A stretch of 41,223 nucleotides of DNA. It comes from Bacillota bacterium. Lineage in GTDB: Bacteria > Bacillota > Sulfobacillia > JAJZYS01 > JAJYTV01. The position numbers and the translations under genes are program-made. Under the pieces are notes generated by a model, which worked only from the letters and a program-made list of their open reading frames with translations, had not been told where the DNA came from and did not search any database. Location: contig JAJZQO010000019.1 in assembly GCA_021847575.1 (NCBI GenBank), forward strand, positions 1 through 41,223, read 5' to 3'. Numbering within the stretch: position 1 is the first letter of the stretch; each line of letters begins with the position of its first letter. Below, piece by piece: positions 31,394-38,613 of the stretch.

Positions 31394-32866
31394 ATGGGGG
31401 ACACCGTGATCTATCACGGCGCGGAAGTGGCCGGGCACCGAGCGATCGCCCTGGGCGGCGGACGCGTCCTGGGGCTTGGTAGCCGCGAACAGCTGCAGGG
31501 CGCATTTGCCGGTGCTCTGCTGCGGGAGGTTCGGGGGCAGTTCCGCTCCGCCCTTCTCGATGGGCATCTTCATCTTCTTGCTTATGGCAGGGCGCTGGGC
31601 GAGATCGATCTCGCAGGATTTGAAACGGCCGCCGCCAAGGCAACCTTGCGCGCGGCGCGATGTGCCGCGCCGGGCTGGCTGCGGGGCAGAGGCGCCAGCG
31701 CGGGGCTCCTGGCCGAACTCGCCGCCGACGCCGACCTCGTGCGGGAACTGGCCCCCCTGCGCATCTGGGCGCACGATCTGCACACGCTCCTGAGCGACCC
31801 GGGTAGCGTGCGCCAAATGGGTCTTGACCGTGAGGTGCCGGCCGGCGGAGCGGTCGAGCGCGGACCGGACGGACTGCCGACAGGCCTATTGCGGGAGACG
31901 GCGGCGTCGCCGCTTGCCAAGGCGTCGGAGGAAGACGGGGGAGGAGCGGAGGGGGCGGTGGCCCGAGCGATCAGGGAGCTCTGGCGCCACGGCATCGTCG
32001 GCGCCGTGACGTTCGAAACGCCGGAAGGCGTGCGGGCAGTCGCGGCGGCCACCAGGCGACTGCCGTTCCGGGCGTACGTTTACCAGACAGGGGACAGCAT
32101 CGGGCGCGGTACCGGACCGCACCACCTCAGCGGGCGGGCTGCCCTCGTCGGCGCGAAGTTCTTTCTCGACGGCACACTCGGATCGCGCACGGCCTGGCTC
32201 AAGGAGCCATGGGCCGACGCCCCGGGGATCGGGTTGCCAAGGCACCTCCCGGCGGAGATCCGCCCCCGCATGCGCAGCCTCGCGCGGCGCGGCTTCTCGC
32301 TGGCGGTGCATGCGATCGGCGATGCGGCGGCGGAGACGGCGCTCGCGCTTCTGGGGCCCTTGTCGCCCACCGACGTGCCGCATCGCATCGAGCACCTGCA
32401 GCTCGTGCCCGAGGGATTCGCGGAAAGGTTGAGGCAGGCGGACATCACCGCGTCAGTCCAGCCTTGCCACCTTGCCCAGGACCTTGACGACGCCCGGCGG
32501 GGCTGGGCCGACCGGCTCGGCCGGGCCTACCCCTACCACGCCTTCGCGACCGCCGGCGTCCGCATGGCGCTCGGTTCGGACGCACCGGTGGAGAGCCCGT
32601 CGCCGGCGCTGGGGCTGCGCTGGGCGACCCAGGCGGATGACGTCGGGGGCGGCCGCCGCCATCGCCTCGACCTCCACGAGGCCCTGTCAGGCTATCGCGA
32701 AGGGGTGTATGCGAGCGTGGGACGGCTTGCCCCCGGCATCGCCGCGGGTGCGCCCGCCGACCTCGCCTTGTATGCGCGGGGGCCGGAATATGGCGAGGAA
32801 CCCCTGCTCGTGTTGAGCGAGGGCCAGGAGGTATTCAGGGCCGACGAGGCGTACGTGGAACAATAA
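31394..32866 (+). CDS. Metal-dependent amidohydrolase (YtcJ-like, amidohydrolase family 3)
   Basis: A 490-residue TIM-barrel hydrolase. The N-terminal strand domain is followed by the metal-binding DGHLHLLAYG. The barrel has FFLDGTLGSRTAWL (the conserved D-G-(S/T)-x-G-x-(R/G) region), LAVHAIGDAAAE, HRIEHLQLV and the final metal Asp in MALGSDAPVESPSP. This order is that of YtcJ-like enzymes, whose substrates are mostly unknown and include N-acyl amines and amides. ATG 31394 is fixed by GGGGAGG at 31378-31384. It begins a same-strand run to etfA. Confidence 0.9.
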   Translation: MGDTVIYHGAEVAGHRAIALGGGRVLGLGSREQLQGAFAGALLREVRGQFRSALLDGHLHLLAYGRALGEIDLAGFETAAAKATLRAARCAAPGWLRGRGASAGLLAELAADADLVRELAPLRIWAHDLHTLLSDPGSVRQMGLDREVPAGGAVERGPDGLPTGLLRETAASPLAKASEEDGGGAEGAVARAIRELWRHGIVGAVTFETPEGVRAVAAATRRLPFRAYVYQTGDSIGRGTGPHHLSGRAALVGAKFFLDGTLGSRTAWLKEPWADAPGIGLPRHLPAEIRPRMRSLARRGFSLAVHAIGDAAAETALALLGPLSPTDVPHRIEHLQLVPEGFAERLRQADITASVQPCHLAQDLDDARRGWADRLGRAYPYHAFATAGVRMALGSDAPVESPSPALGLRWATQADDVGGGRRHRLDLHEALSGYREGVYASVGRLAPGIAAGAPADLALYARGPEYGEEPLLVLSEGQEVFRADEAYVEQ

Positions 32867-32908
32867 CCGGCGCAGTTCCGGTCTGGCCCCTGAAGTGAGG
32901 CGGATTCT

Positions 32909-33625
32909 TTGGCGAGTCTCCTGCAGGAGCGCATGGGAAACGTCGTGCTTCTGACCTTCAACCGTCCTGATGTACGCAACGCGGTCGACGAGGAGCTCTC
33001 GCGCAGTTTCGCGCGGGCGGTGCGCCAGGCCGTGAACGAGGCGTCGGCCGTCTGCCTTCGCGGCTCGGGTCCCGTGTTCTGCTCGGGTGGCGACCTTGCC
33101 GCCCTGGCGGACGACGACGACCGCGCCTTGGCCGTCATGTCGGAGATGCGGGCGACCTTGACCATGCTGAGGAATGCGCCCGTCCCGGTGATCGCCTATG
33201 TCGAAGGCCTTGCGGTGGGAGGCGGGGCCGAGATCGCCGCTTCCGCGCATCTTGTGTGCGCCACGCCTGGGGCTGCGTTTCAGTTCGTGCAGGCCAAGCT
33301 CGGCCTGAGTCCCGGCTGGGGCGGCGGTGCGGCGCTGGCGGAGCGCGTCGGACAGGGGTGCGCCCTCGATCTCCTGCTCACGGCGCGCCGCGTCGGAGTA
33401 GCGGAGGCGAGGAACCTCGGCCTCGTGGATCGCGTGCTCATCCCGGCGGAACTGCCGGCGTACCTGCATCAGCAGGCTTTCCAGGACCGCAGGCTGGCCA
33501 GCGCCGTGACGGCGTCGCTGCGCAGGGACGAGGACGGTCTCGACAAGGCGCGGCGCGAGTTCGAGCGGCTCTGGCGGGGCCCCGGCCATCGCGAGTCTGT
33601 GCGGCGTTTCCTGCGTGGCAAATGA
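32909..33625 (+). CDS. Enoyl-CoA hydratase/isomerase (crotonase) family protein
   Basis: A 238-residue crotonase-fold protein that should bind an acyl-CoA. The oxyanion-hole pieces are present: FCSGGDLAAL and the VEGLAVGGGAEIAAS loop, whose Glu matches the first catalytic Glu of enoyl-CoA hydratase. The second catalytic Glu (in F-G-Q-P-E-I-x-L-G) is Gln here (AFQFVQAKLGLSPG), so simple hydration may be altered. It is somewhat shorter than the usual 255-260 residues. TTG 32909 follows GAAGTGAGG by 8 nt. Nearby etfBA suggests a role in fatty- or amino-acid-derived acyl-CoA oxidation, though no acyl-CoA dehydrogenase lies in the window. Confidence 0.88.
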   Translation: MASLLQERMGNVVLLTFNRPDVRNAVDEELSRSFARAVRQAVNEASAVCLRGSGPVFCSGGDLAALADDDDRALAVMSEMRATLTMLRNAPVPVIAYVEGLAVGGGAEIAASAHLVCATPGAAFQFVQAKLGLSPGWGGGAALAERVGQGCALDLLLTARRVGVAEARNLGLVDRVLIPAELPAYLHQQAFQDRRLASAVTASLRRDEDGLDKARREFERLWRGPGHRESVRRFLRGK

Positions 33626-33649
33626 CAGCGGAGAGGAGGCGCACCGAAC

Positions 33650-34384
33650 ATGGTTGAAACGCGGATCGAGACGATGGCGGGCGCCTTGGCCGCGTACGGG
33701 CCTGTGGGCGGGCGTTGCCTGCTCGTGCACGGAGCGGGCGAGGACGCCTCCATCTTCAAGTCGCAGATCGACGCTGTGGACGGGGTCTGGGCGGTCGACC
33801 TGCCAGGGCACGGGCACTCCGCGGGGCCGGGCAGCAGCGCTGTGGCAGACTATGCCCGTCTGGTGCTGGACATCGTCCGGCGCCACGCTCCGGGCGGACT
33901 CGTTCTGGGCGGGCACTCGATGGGCGGCGCCATCACCTTGCAGGCGGCATTGACCGCAGAGGGCCTCGTGCGGGGCTTGGTGCTGATCTCGACCGGCGGG
34001 CGGCTGCGCGTGCACCCGGATCTTCTCTTGGCCTTGCGCACGCGAGACATGCCGCAGGAGTTCGTTGACATGATGTTCGCGCCCGAGGCCGCACCGGAGG
34101 TCAAGGCGGCCCTGCCCGCGAGCGATCGCGCGGTGCAGCTCGGGGATTTCCTGGCCTGTGACGCCTTTGACGTGCTTGCGCGCCTGGGGGAGATCCGGTC
34201 GCGGTCGCTCGTGCTGGTCGGTGACCGCGACCGGATGACTCCCGAGAAGTATGCAGCGCGGCTGGCCGAGGCCTTGGGCGGCCAGCTCGAGGTGATTCCA
34301 GGCGCGGGCCACATGTTGACGGTCGAGGCGCCGGATCAGGTGAGCCGCAGTATTGAAGCATTCCTGGCGGGGGGTGGCCGCTGA
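33650..34384 (+). CDS. Alpha/beta-hydrolase fold protein
   Basis: A 244-residue alpha/beta hydrolase. LLVHGAGED holds the oxyanion HGAG, VDLPGHGHS follows, the nucleophile elbow is GGHSMGGAI, and the acid and His are in LVLVGDRDRMTPEKY and GAGHMLTVEAPDQV. There is a short cap. It resembles 2-hydroxymuconic-semialdehyde hydrolase or thioesterase-like members but has no motif that fixes the substrate. ATG 33650 has GGAGAGGAGG 10 nt upstream. It lies 24 nt after the crotonase gene and 2 nt before the HAD gene, so the three look co-transcribed and may act on a common acyl-CoA or ester intermediate. Confidence 0.9.
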   Translation: MVETRIETMAGALAAYGPVGGRCLLVHGAGEDASIFKSQIDAVDGVWAVDLPGHGHSAGPGSSAVADYARLVLDIVRRHAPGGLVLGGHSMGGAITLQAALTAEGLVRGLVLISTGGRLRVHPDLLLALRTRDMPQEFVDMMFAPEAAPEVKAALPASDRAVQLGDFLACDAFDVLARLGEIRSRSLVLVGDRDRMTPEKYAARLAEALGGQLEVIPGAGHMLTVEAPDQVSRSIEAFLAGGGR

Positions 34385-34386
34385 AC

Positions 34387-35241
34387 GTGGCATACCGTGG
34401 TGTGCTGGCCATCGACCTCGACGGCACGCTGGTGCACCGGGGGCTGATCATACTGAAGAGCGATCAGCTGGCTCTGCGCGCTGCGCGCGACGCGGGCCTT
34501 CTGCCGGTCGTGGCGACCGGGCGGCGCGTGGCGACCAGTCGCCGCTTCGCGCGGGACCTGGGCCTGGGCGACTGCCCGCTGATCGCCTGCGATGGCGCGC
34601 TGGTGCTCGCTCCCGACGGGGGCGAGCCGTGGCGGGCGATGGAGCTGTCCCGGCGGTCTGTCGCCAGGGTCGCGGAACTCTGCCGCAGCCATGGCGTCAG
34701 CGTAGGGTTCTCGACGCAGCTCGGACTTTATGTGCAGGCCGGCGCCGTGGCCCTCCACCCTTGGCGGCACCTTTGGCGGCGTGGCGCCTTGCGCTCGCCT
34801 GGCCGCCTGCGCCGTGCGCTTTGGGACCTCAGCGAGCGGAGACAGGTCATCGGGCGGTTCGATCCGAAGGCGTCTCCCCCCGTGTACAAGATCGATCTCT
34901 TCGGCCCGGGTTCCGCGGAGGCGCGCGATTGGCTGGCAGACGAGATCGAGGGGCTGCAGGCGACGGCCCCCGTCGGGCCGCTCGAACTGGTGGCCGCCGG
35001 CGTGGACAAGGCGAGTGGCCTCGACGTAGTGCTTGAGCGCATCGGGCTCACGTGGCGGCAGGTCATCGCGATCGGCAACGACTGGAACGACAGGCAGATG
35101 ATCGAGCGGGCCGGTTTCGGCGTGGCGATGGCCGACGCCCCCCGTCCGGTGCGCGAGGCGGCGCGCTACGTCACCGGCCCGGTACGGGAGGGCGGCGCCG
35201 GTGCGGCCATCGAGGCATACCTCGGTCTTCTCGGCCCCTGA
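34387..35241 (+). CDS. HAD-superfamily hydrolase, Cof type
   Basis: A 284-residue phosphatase of HAD class IIB. Motif I is AIDLDGTLV (nucleophile Asp about 10, acid Asp about 12), motif II VVATGRR, then a large C2 cap between about 85 and 195. The Lys of motif III lies in VDKASGLDVVLERIG, and motif IV is IGNDWNDRQMIERAGFGVAMADAP. Such enzymes dephosphorylate sugar phosphates, pyridoxal phosphate or FMN precursors; the target is not visible. The GTG is only 2 nt from the preceding stop, so it depends on translational coupling. Confidence 0.9.
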   Translation: MAYRGVLAIDLDGTLVHRGLIILKSDQLALRAARDAGLLPVVATGRRVATSRRFARDLGLGDCPLIACDGALVLAPDGGEPWRAMELSRRSVARVAELCRSHGVSVGFSTQLGLYVQAGAVALHPWRHLWRRGALRSPGRLRRALWDLSERRQVIGRFDPKASPPVYKIDLFGPGSAEARDWLADEIEGLQATAPVGPLELVAAGVDKASGLDVVLERIGLTWRQVIAIGNDWNDRQMIERAGFGVAMADAPRPVREAARYVTGPVREGGAGAAIEAYLGLLGP

Positions 35242-35257
35242 AGCGGCGGCCTTGACG

Positions 35258-35263
35258 TATAAT
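35258..35263 (+). promoter_or_regulatory. -10 element before etfB
   Basis: A perfect TATAAT lies 36 nt before the etfB start in the 58-nt gap after the HAD gene. There is no good -35 at 16-18 bp; TTGACG sits directly against it (35252-35257). It may give etfBA a transcript of their own. Confidence 0.45.
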
Positions 35264-35299
35264 CGCGGTGGCGTGTAGAGGCCGGAGGAGGGTAAGTAC

Positions 35300-36058
35300 T
35301 TGCAGGTCGTCGTGTTGGTGAAGCAGGTCGCAGACACCGCTGCCCGCATCAAGCTTGCGGATGGAAAGCAGGATATCGATCGCCAGAGCGCCAGCCTCAT
35401 TGTCAACCCTTACGACGAGATGGCCATAGAGGAAGCGCTGCGCATCAAGGAAAAGCACGGCGCCACCGTTTGGGCGGTCACACTTGGCGAAGCCAAGGCG
35501 GAGGAGGCCTTGCGCACGGCGCTTGCCATGGGCGTGGATGAGGCCGCCAGGGTGAGCGCCCCCGCCAGCGATGCGCTGACGGTGGCAAGGGCGCTGGCGC
35601 AGGCTGTGCGCGAGATCTCGGCCGACATCGTGATCGCGGGGCGGTCGGCGGCGGACGACGAGCAGGGGCAGGTCGGCACGCTTGTCGCGACGCTGCTCGA
35701 CTGGCCGCACGTCACCGAGGTGACGAAGCTCGAGATCTCTGGCAGCGAGGGCGTCGCAGAGCGCGAGGTGGAGGGCGGCGTCGAGATTCTCGACTTCAGC
35801 CTGCCCGTTGTCGTCACCACGCAGGAAGGACTAAACACGCCCCGTTACGCGTCGCTGCCAGGCATCATGAAGGCCAAGCGCAAGGAGATCAGGCAGATCG
35901 CGCTGGGGGAGGATGTCGTGGGTCAGCCCGTGCTGGCCGTACGGTCCCTCGAACTGCCCCCGCCGCGCGGCCAGGGCAGGATCCTTACCGATCTCGACCC
36001 GGCGCAGGCGGCCAAGGAGATCGTCCGCATCCTGCACGAGGAAGCCAAGCTGATCTAG
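35300..36058 (+). CDS. etfB: Electron transfer flavoprotein, beta subunit
   Basis: A 252-residue EtfB, which with EtfA carries electrons from acyl-CoA dehydrogenases to the quinone pool or another acceptor. Typical segments are the start QVVVLVKQVADTAARIKL, NPYDEMAIEEALRIKEK, IVIAGRSAADDEQGQVG (AMP/FAD contact), and the signature VVTTQEGLNTPRYASLPGIMKAKRKEI. A TTG start follows GGAGGAGGG by 7 nt. etfA begins 13 nt downstream. Nothing in the sequence shows whether the pair is of the bifurcating kind. Confidence 0.95.
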   Translation: MQVVVLVKQVADTAARIKLADGKQDIDRQSASLIVNPYDEMAIEEALRIKEKHGATVWAVTLGEAKAEEALRTALAMGVDEAARVSAPASDALTVARALAQAVREISADIVIAGRSAADDEQGQVGTLVATLLDWPHVTEVTKLEISGSEGVAEREVEGGVEILDFSLPVVVTTQEGLNTPRYASLPGIMKAKRKEIRQIALGEDVVGQPVLAVRSLELPPPRGQGRILTDLDPAQAAKEIVRILHEEAKLI

Positions 36059-36071
36059 GGAGGCGCCACCC

Positions 36072-37040
36072 GTGATTCTCGCCGTCTTGGAAGCCAGTGA
36101 GGGATCGCTCAAGAAGATTTCGGCCGAGCTCGCCGCTGCGGCCCGCAAGGCGCAGGCACTCATGCATCAGGATGGCGTGGCGCTCCTGCTTATCGGCCAG
36201 GAGGCGGCAGCGGCCGAGGCGGCAGCGAAGCTCGATGCGGATCTCTGTCTGATCGTCAAGGGTGCTGCCTTCGGCGCCTATGCCGCCGAAGCTTGGGCGC
36301 AAGCGGTCGTGGCGGCGGTGGGGGAGGTTTCCGCACCGCTGGTCCTGCTGGGATCCACCTCTTTCGGGCGCGACCTCGCACCGCGCGTTTCGGGGCTCTT
36401 GGCTGCCGGGATGCTGGCCGACGTGGGTGACATCTCCCTGGTGGATGGCCAGCCATCGGCTGAGCGCAGCATCTATTCAAGCAAAGTGAAGGCGAGCGTC
36501 GCGAGCCTCAGTCCCGTGACCGTGGTCACGGTGCGCCCGAACGCCTTCTCCCCGGCTGGCAGCGGCGTCGCCGAAGCGGCGATGCGCGACCTCGACGTGC
36601 AGGTGGATGCGGCGTCGGTGCGCTGCCGCGTGCGGGAAGTGCGCCGCCAGGTCGCGTCGCGCCCCGAACTGACGGAGGCCAGCGTCGTCGTGGCCGGAGG
36701 CCGAGGCATGAAGGACCCAGAGAACTTCCATCTGATCGAGCAGCTCGCCGACCTGCTCGGGGGCGCTGTCGGTACGACGAGGGCGACCGTGGACGCAGGC
36801 TGGCGGCCGCACAGCGAGCAGATTGGCCAGACGGGCAAGACGATCGCGCCGGCGCTCTACATCAACGTGGGCATCTCGGGCGCGGTTCAGCACATCTCAG
36901 GTGTGCTCGCAAGCCGCACCATCGTCTCGATCAATCGCGATGTCGAGGCGCCGATCTTCAAGATCTCCGACTATGGCGTGGTCGGGGACGCGCTCGAGAT
37001 CCTGCCGCACCTGATCGAAGAGGTGCGAAGCCTGAACTGA
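36072..37040 (+). CDS. etfA: Electron transfer flavoprotein, alpha subunit
   Basis: A 322-residue EtfA. The C-terminal FAD domain carries the family motif: GGRGMKDPENFHLIEQLADLLGG, then GQTGKTIAPALYINVGISGAVQHISGV and the ending NRDVEAPIFKISDYGVVGDALEILPHLIEEV. These residues bind FAD and mark the domain that swings to reach the dehydrogenase. The GTG start follows GGGAGG. It is the last gene of the plus-strand run and is followed by a 19-bp inverted repeat shared with the convergent glycerate kinase gene. Confidence 0.96.
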   Translation: MILAVLEASEGSLKKISAELAAAARKAQALMHQDGVALLLIGQEAAAAEAAAKLDADLCLIVKGAAFGAYAAEAWAQAVVAAVGEVSAPLVLLGSTSFGRDLAPRVSGLLAAGMLADVGDISLVDGQPSAERSIYSSKVKASVASLSPVTVVTVRPNAFSPAGSGVAEAAMRDLDVQVDAASVRCRVREVRRQVASRPELTEASVVVAGGRGMKDPENFHLIEQLADLLGGAVGTTRATVDAGWRPHSEQIGQTGKTIAPALYINVGISGAVQHISGVLASRTIVSINRDVEAPIFKISDYGVVGDALEILPHLIEEVRSLN

Positions 37041-37078
37041 GAGACGGTTGCGGCTGGCCCATCCGGGGCCGCCCCGGG

Positions 37079-37124
37079 GCAGAGCGCGCGGTCAGGCGAG
37101 AAGCTGCCTGACCGCGCGCTCTGC
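37079..37124. terminator. 19-bp perfect inverted repeat between etfA and glycerate kinase
   Basis: Arms 37079-37097 and 37106-37124 are complementary at all 19 positions, with an 8-nt loop. It follows the etfA stop by 38 nt and takes in the stop codon and last codons of the glycerate kinase gene on the minus strand. No T-run follows on either side. It is most likely a bidirectional terminator or 3'-stabilising hairpin. Confidence 0.65.
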
Positions 37125-38168
37125 GGCGCGTGCGAGGTCTGCGGGCGCGGCGGCGCGGTCCTGGCCCGCCACCTCGCACAGGATGCCGCCCGGCGCTTCG
37201 CCCGAGGACTGGCCGCAGACGATGGCCGCGGGCTTGCCGAGCGCCGCAGCCATGGTTGTCACTTGCCCCGGGGCCTTGCCCCGCCAGCTGGTTGGGTCGA
37301 CACGCCCTTCCGAGGTGATGACGGCATCGGCGCGTGCCAGGGCCGCCTCGAGATCGACGAGATCGAAGATGCATGCGGCTCCTGCCTGCAGCCGACCGCC
37401 GATGGCCCGGGCAGCGGCCGCCGCGCCGCCGGCCGCGCCTGCGCCAGGCACGTCGGGTGAGAGACCGCTTGCCAGCCGCAGGAGTTCGCCGAGCGCCGCG
37501 AGGCCCTGGTCCAGGTGCCCCAGGTCCGACGGTGGGAATCCCTTTTGCAGAGCGAAGGAATACGCGCTGCCGCCCGGCCCCGACAGTACGTGTTCGACAT
37601 CGTGCACGACGTCGAACACGAAGCCGGTCATGAGCTGGCGTGCCGGCAGGAGGTCAATGGCCTGCAGCGGATCGAGGTCCCTGGCGGCAGCAAACCGGCC
37701 CCGGGGCGCAGGCTTGAGCCTGGCGCCCAGGGCCTGCAGCATACCGAGGCCACCGTCCTGGGTCGCGGAACCGCCCAGAAGCAGCAGAATGCGCCGGGGC
37801 TCGAGCGCGCGGGCGGCCAGCAGGAGCTCGCCGACGCCATAGCTTGAGCAGGTCCAGGGATCGTAGCCGGCCCCCTGGACGCGCCATAGGCCCGCCGCCT
37901 CGGCGAATTCGACCGCCGCCACCCGGTCGCGGGTGCGAAAGGCGATGCGACCCTGAACCGGTCTGCCCAAGGCGTCGTGCGTCTCTGCCTGCCGTGGCCG
38001 GAAACCGGCGGCTTGCAGCGCGAGCAGCGAACCGTCGCCGCCGTCCGCGATGGGGAGAGCGATCGGCATATGGCCGGCACGACGAACACCCTGCGCGAGA
38101 GCACGGGTGGCGGCACGGCAGTCGATCGTGCCTTTCAGCGCTGCGCCAGCTACGAGGACGACGGCCAA
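37092..38168 (-). CDS. Glycerate kinase (GlxK/GarK family)
   Basis: A 358-residue glycerate 2-kinase type I family enzyme, which phosphorylates D-glycerate with ATP. Key parts are the start VVLVAGAALKGTIDCRAATRAL (standard VIAPDSFKGS-like strand), PIADGGDGSLLAL, GLWRVQGAGYDPWTCSSYGVGELL, ILLLLGGSATQDGGLGMLQALG, and the DAVITSEGRVDPTSWRGKAPGQV motif. The usual CDVxNPLxGPxGA segment is altered to FDVVHDVEHVLSGPGGSAYSFALQKG. The start is placed at TTG 38168, which gives the family's normal N-terminus and follows GGAG by 8 nt. The longer frame upstream is a shadow of a small cysteine-rich gene. Its end lies in the shared inverted repeat. Confidence 0.88.
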   Translation of the reverse strand: MAVVLVAGAALKGTIDCRAATRALAQGVRRAGHMPIALPIADGGDGSLLALQAAGFRPRQAETHDALGRPVQGRIAFRTRDRVAAVEFAEAAGLWRVQGAGYDPWTCSSYGVGELLLAARALEPRRILLLLGGSATQDGGLGMLQALGARLKPAPRGRFAAARDLDPLQAIDLLPARQLMTGFVFDVVHDVEHVLSGPGGSAYSFALQKGFPPSDLGHLDQGLAALGELLRLASGLSPDVPGAGAAGGAAAAARAIGGRLQAGAACIFDLVDLEAALARADAVITSEGRVDPTSWRGKAPGQVTTMAAALGKPAAIVCGQSSGEAPGGILCEVAGQDRAAAPADLARAAERAVRQLLA

Positions 38169-38218
38169 GACATCAGCTCCGCCGATGCCTTTCGCCTTGC
38201 GCTCGCGGCCTCCTGCCC

Positions 38219-38344
38219 TCAGGAATACCCGTAGCGGTGAAAGCAGTCTCGGCAGAGCAGCATGTCGCAGTACAGGCGCAGTTTGCGCCTCAGCGTCAGC
38301 CGCTGACAGATGTCGCATGCGCGCAGTTCGACGAGCTTGCCCAA
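38219..38344 (-). CDS. Small cysteine-rich zinc-finger-like protein (41 residues)
   Basis: A 41-residue protein with five cysteines: CDIC at 10-13, C26, and CRDC at 31-34, in the frame ACDICQRL...LYCDMLLCRDCFHRYG. Two CxxC pairs about 17 residues apart are a compact zinc knuckle. The TTG start at 38344 follows GGAGG by 8 nt, and an in-frame stop lies just upstream, so the reading frame is well bounded. It lies 50 nt before the glycerate kinase start on the same strand. Basic residues between the pairs (RRKLR) suggest nucleic-acid or protein contact. The general plan recalls the sigma-G inhibitor Gin and other small sporulation zinc proteins, but similarity is too short to assign. Function unknown. 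Confidence 0.65.
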   Translation of the reverse strand: MGKLVELRACDICQRLTLRRKLRLYCDMLLCRDCFHRYGYS

Positions 38345-38386
38345 TGCGGTCGCCTCCAAGTGCTGCTAGCCTGCGCGTGGCCGCCT

Positions 38387-38406
38387 TGGCCTATGCGGCA
38401 TAGCCA
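38387..38406. promoter_or_regulatory. Palindrome in the divergent region between two small genes
   Basis: CTATGC (38391-38396) and GCATAG (38398-38403) are perfect arms around one base, and TGG/CCA outside them pair if one C is bulged. It lies in the 83-bp gap between the cysteine-rich gene (minus) and the small membrane protein gene (plus). It could be an operator for both. Confidence 0.4.
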
Positions 38407-38427
38407 GCCGCGCCGGAGGCATGCTTT

Positions 38428-38562
38428 GTGTATGTGATCGACAGGGGGGACGGCGGCGTGTTCGTGCTGCTGATGATCCTGCTTTTCGGCGTGCTGATCC
38501 TGGCCGTGGCAGGCGCGGGGCCGCTGTTGCTGGCGCTGCTCCACGGCAGGAGGAAGAACTGA
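38428..38562 (+). CDS. Small single-span membrane protein (44 residues)
   Basis: A 44-residue protein with a short N-terminal part (MYVIDRGDGG), one long hydrophobic segment (about 11-38, FVLLMILLFGVLILAVAG and on) and a basic end GRRKN, so the C-terminus probably faces the cytoplasm. GTG 38428 follows GGAGG (38415-38419) by 8 nt; an internal GTG at 38458 after a G-run would give 34 residues. It is divergent from the cysteine-rich gene and 51 nt before the MBL hydrolase gene. Too short for family assignment. It resembles the small stress or spore membrane peptides common in Bacillota only in size and topology. Confidence 0.55.
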   Translation: MYVIDRGDGGVFVLLMILLFGVLILAVAGAGPLLLALLHGRRKN

Positions 38563-38613
38563 CAAGGTAAGCCGTGGGCCTGCCGCGAATCGCTGGTGGG
38601 GAGGGATCGCCGC

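Noticed and set aside
38169-38318. N-terminal extension of glycerate kinase
   Set aside because: The extra residues are the out-of-frame reading of the cysteine-rich gene, and the family's normal start lies at 38168.
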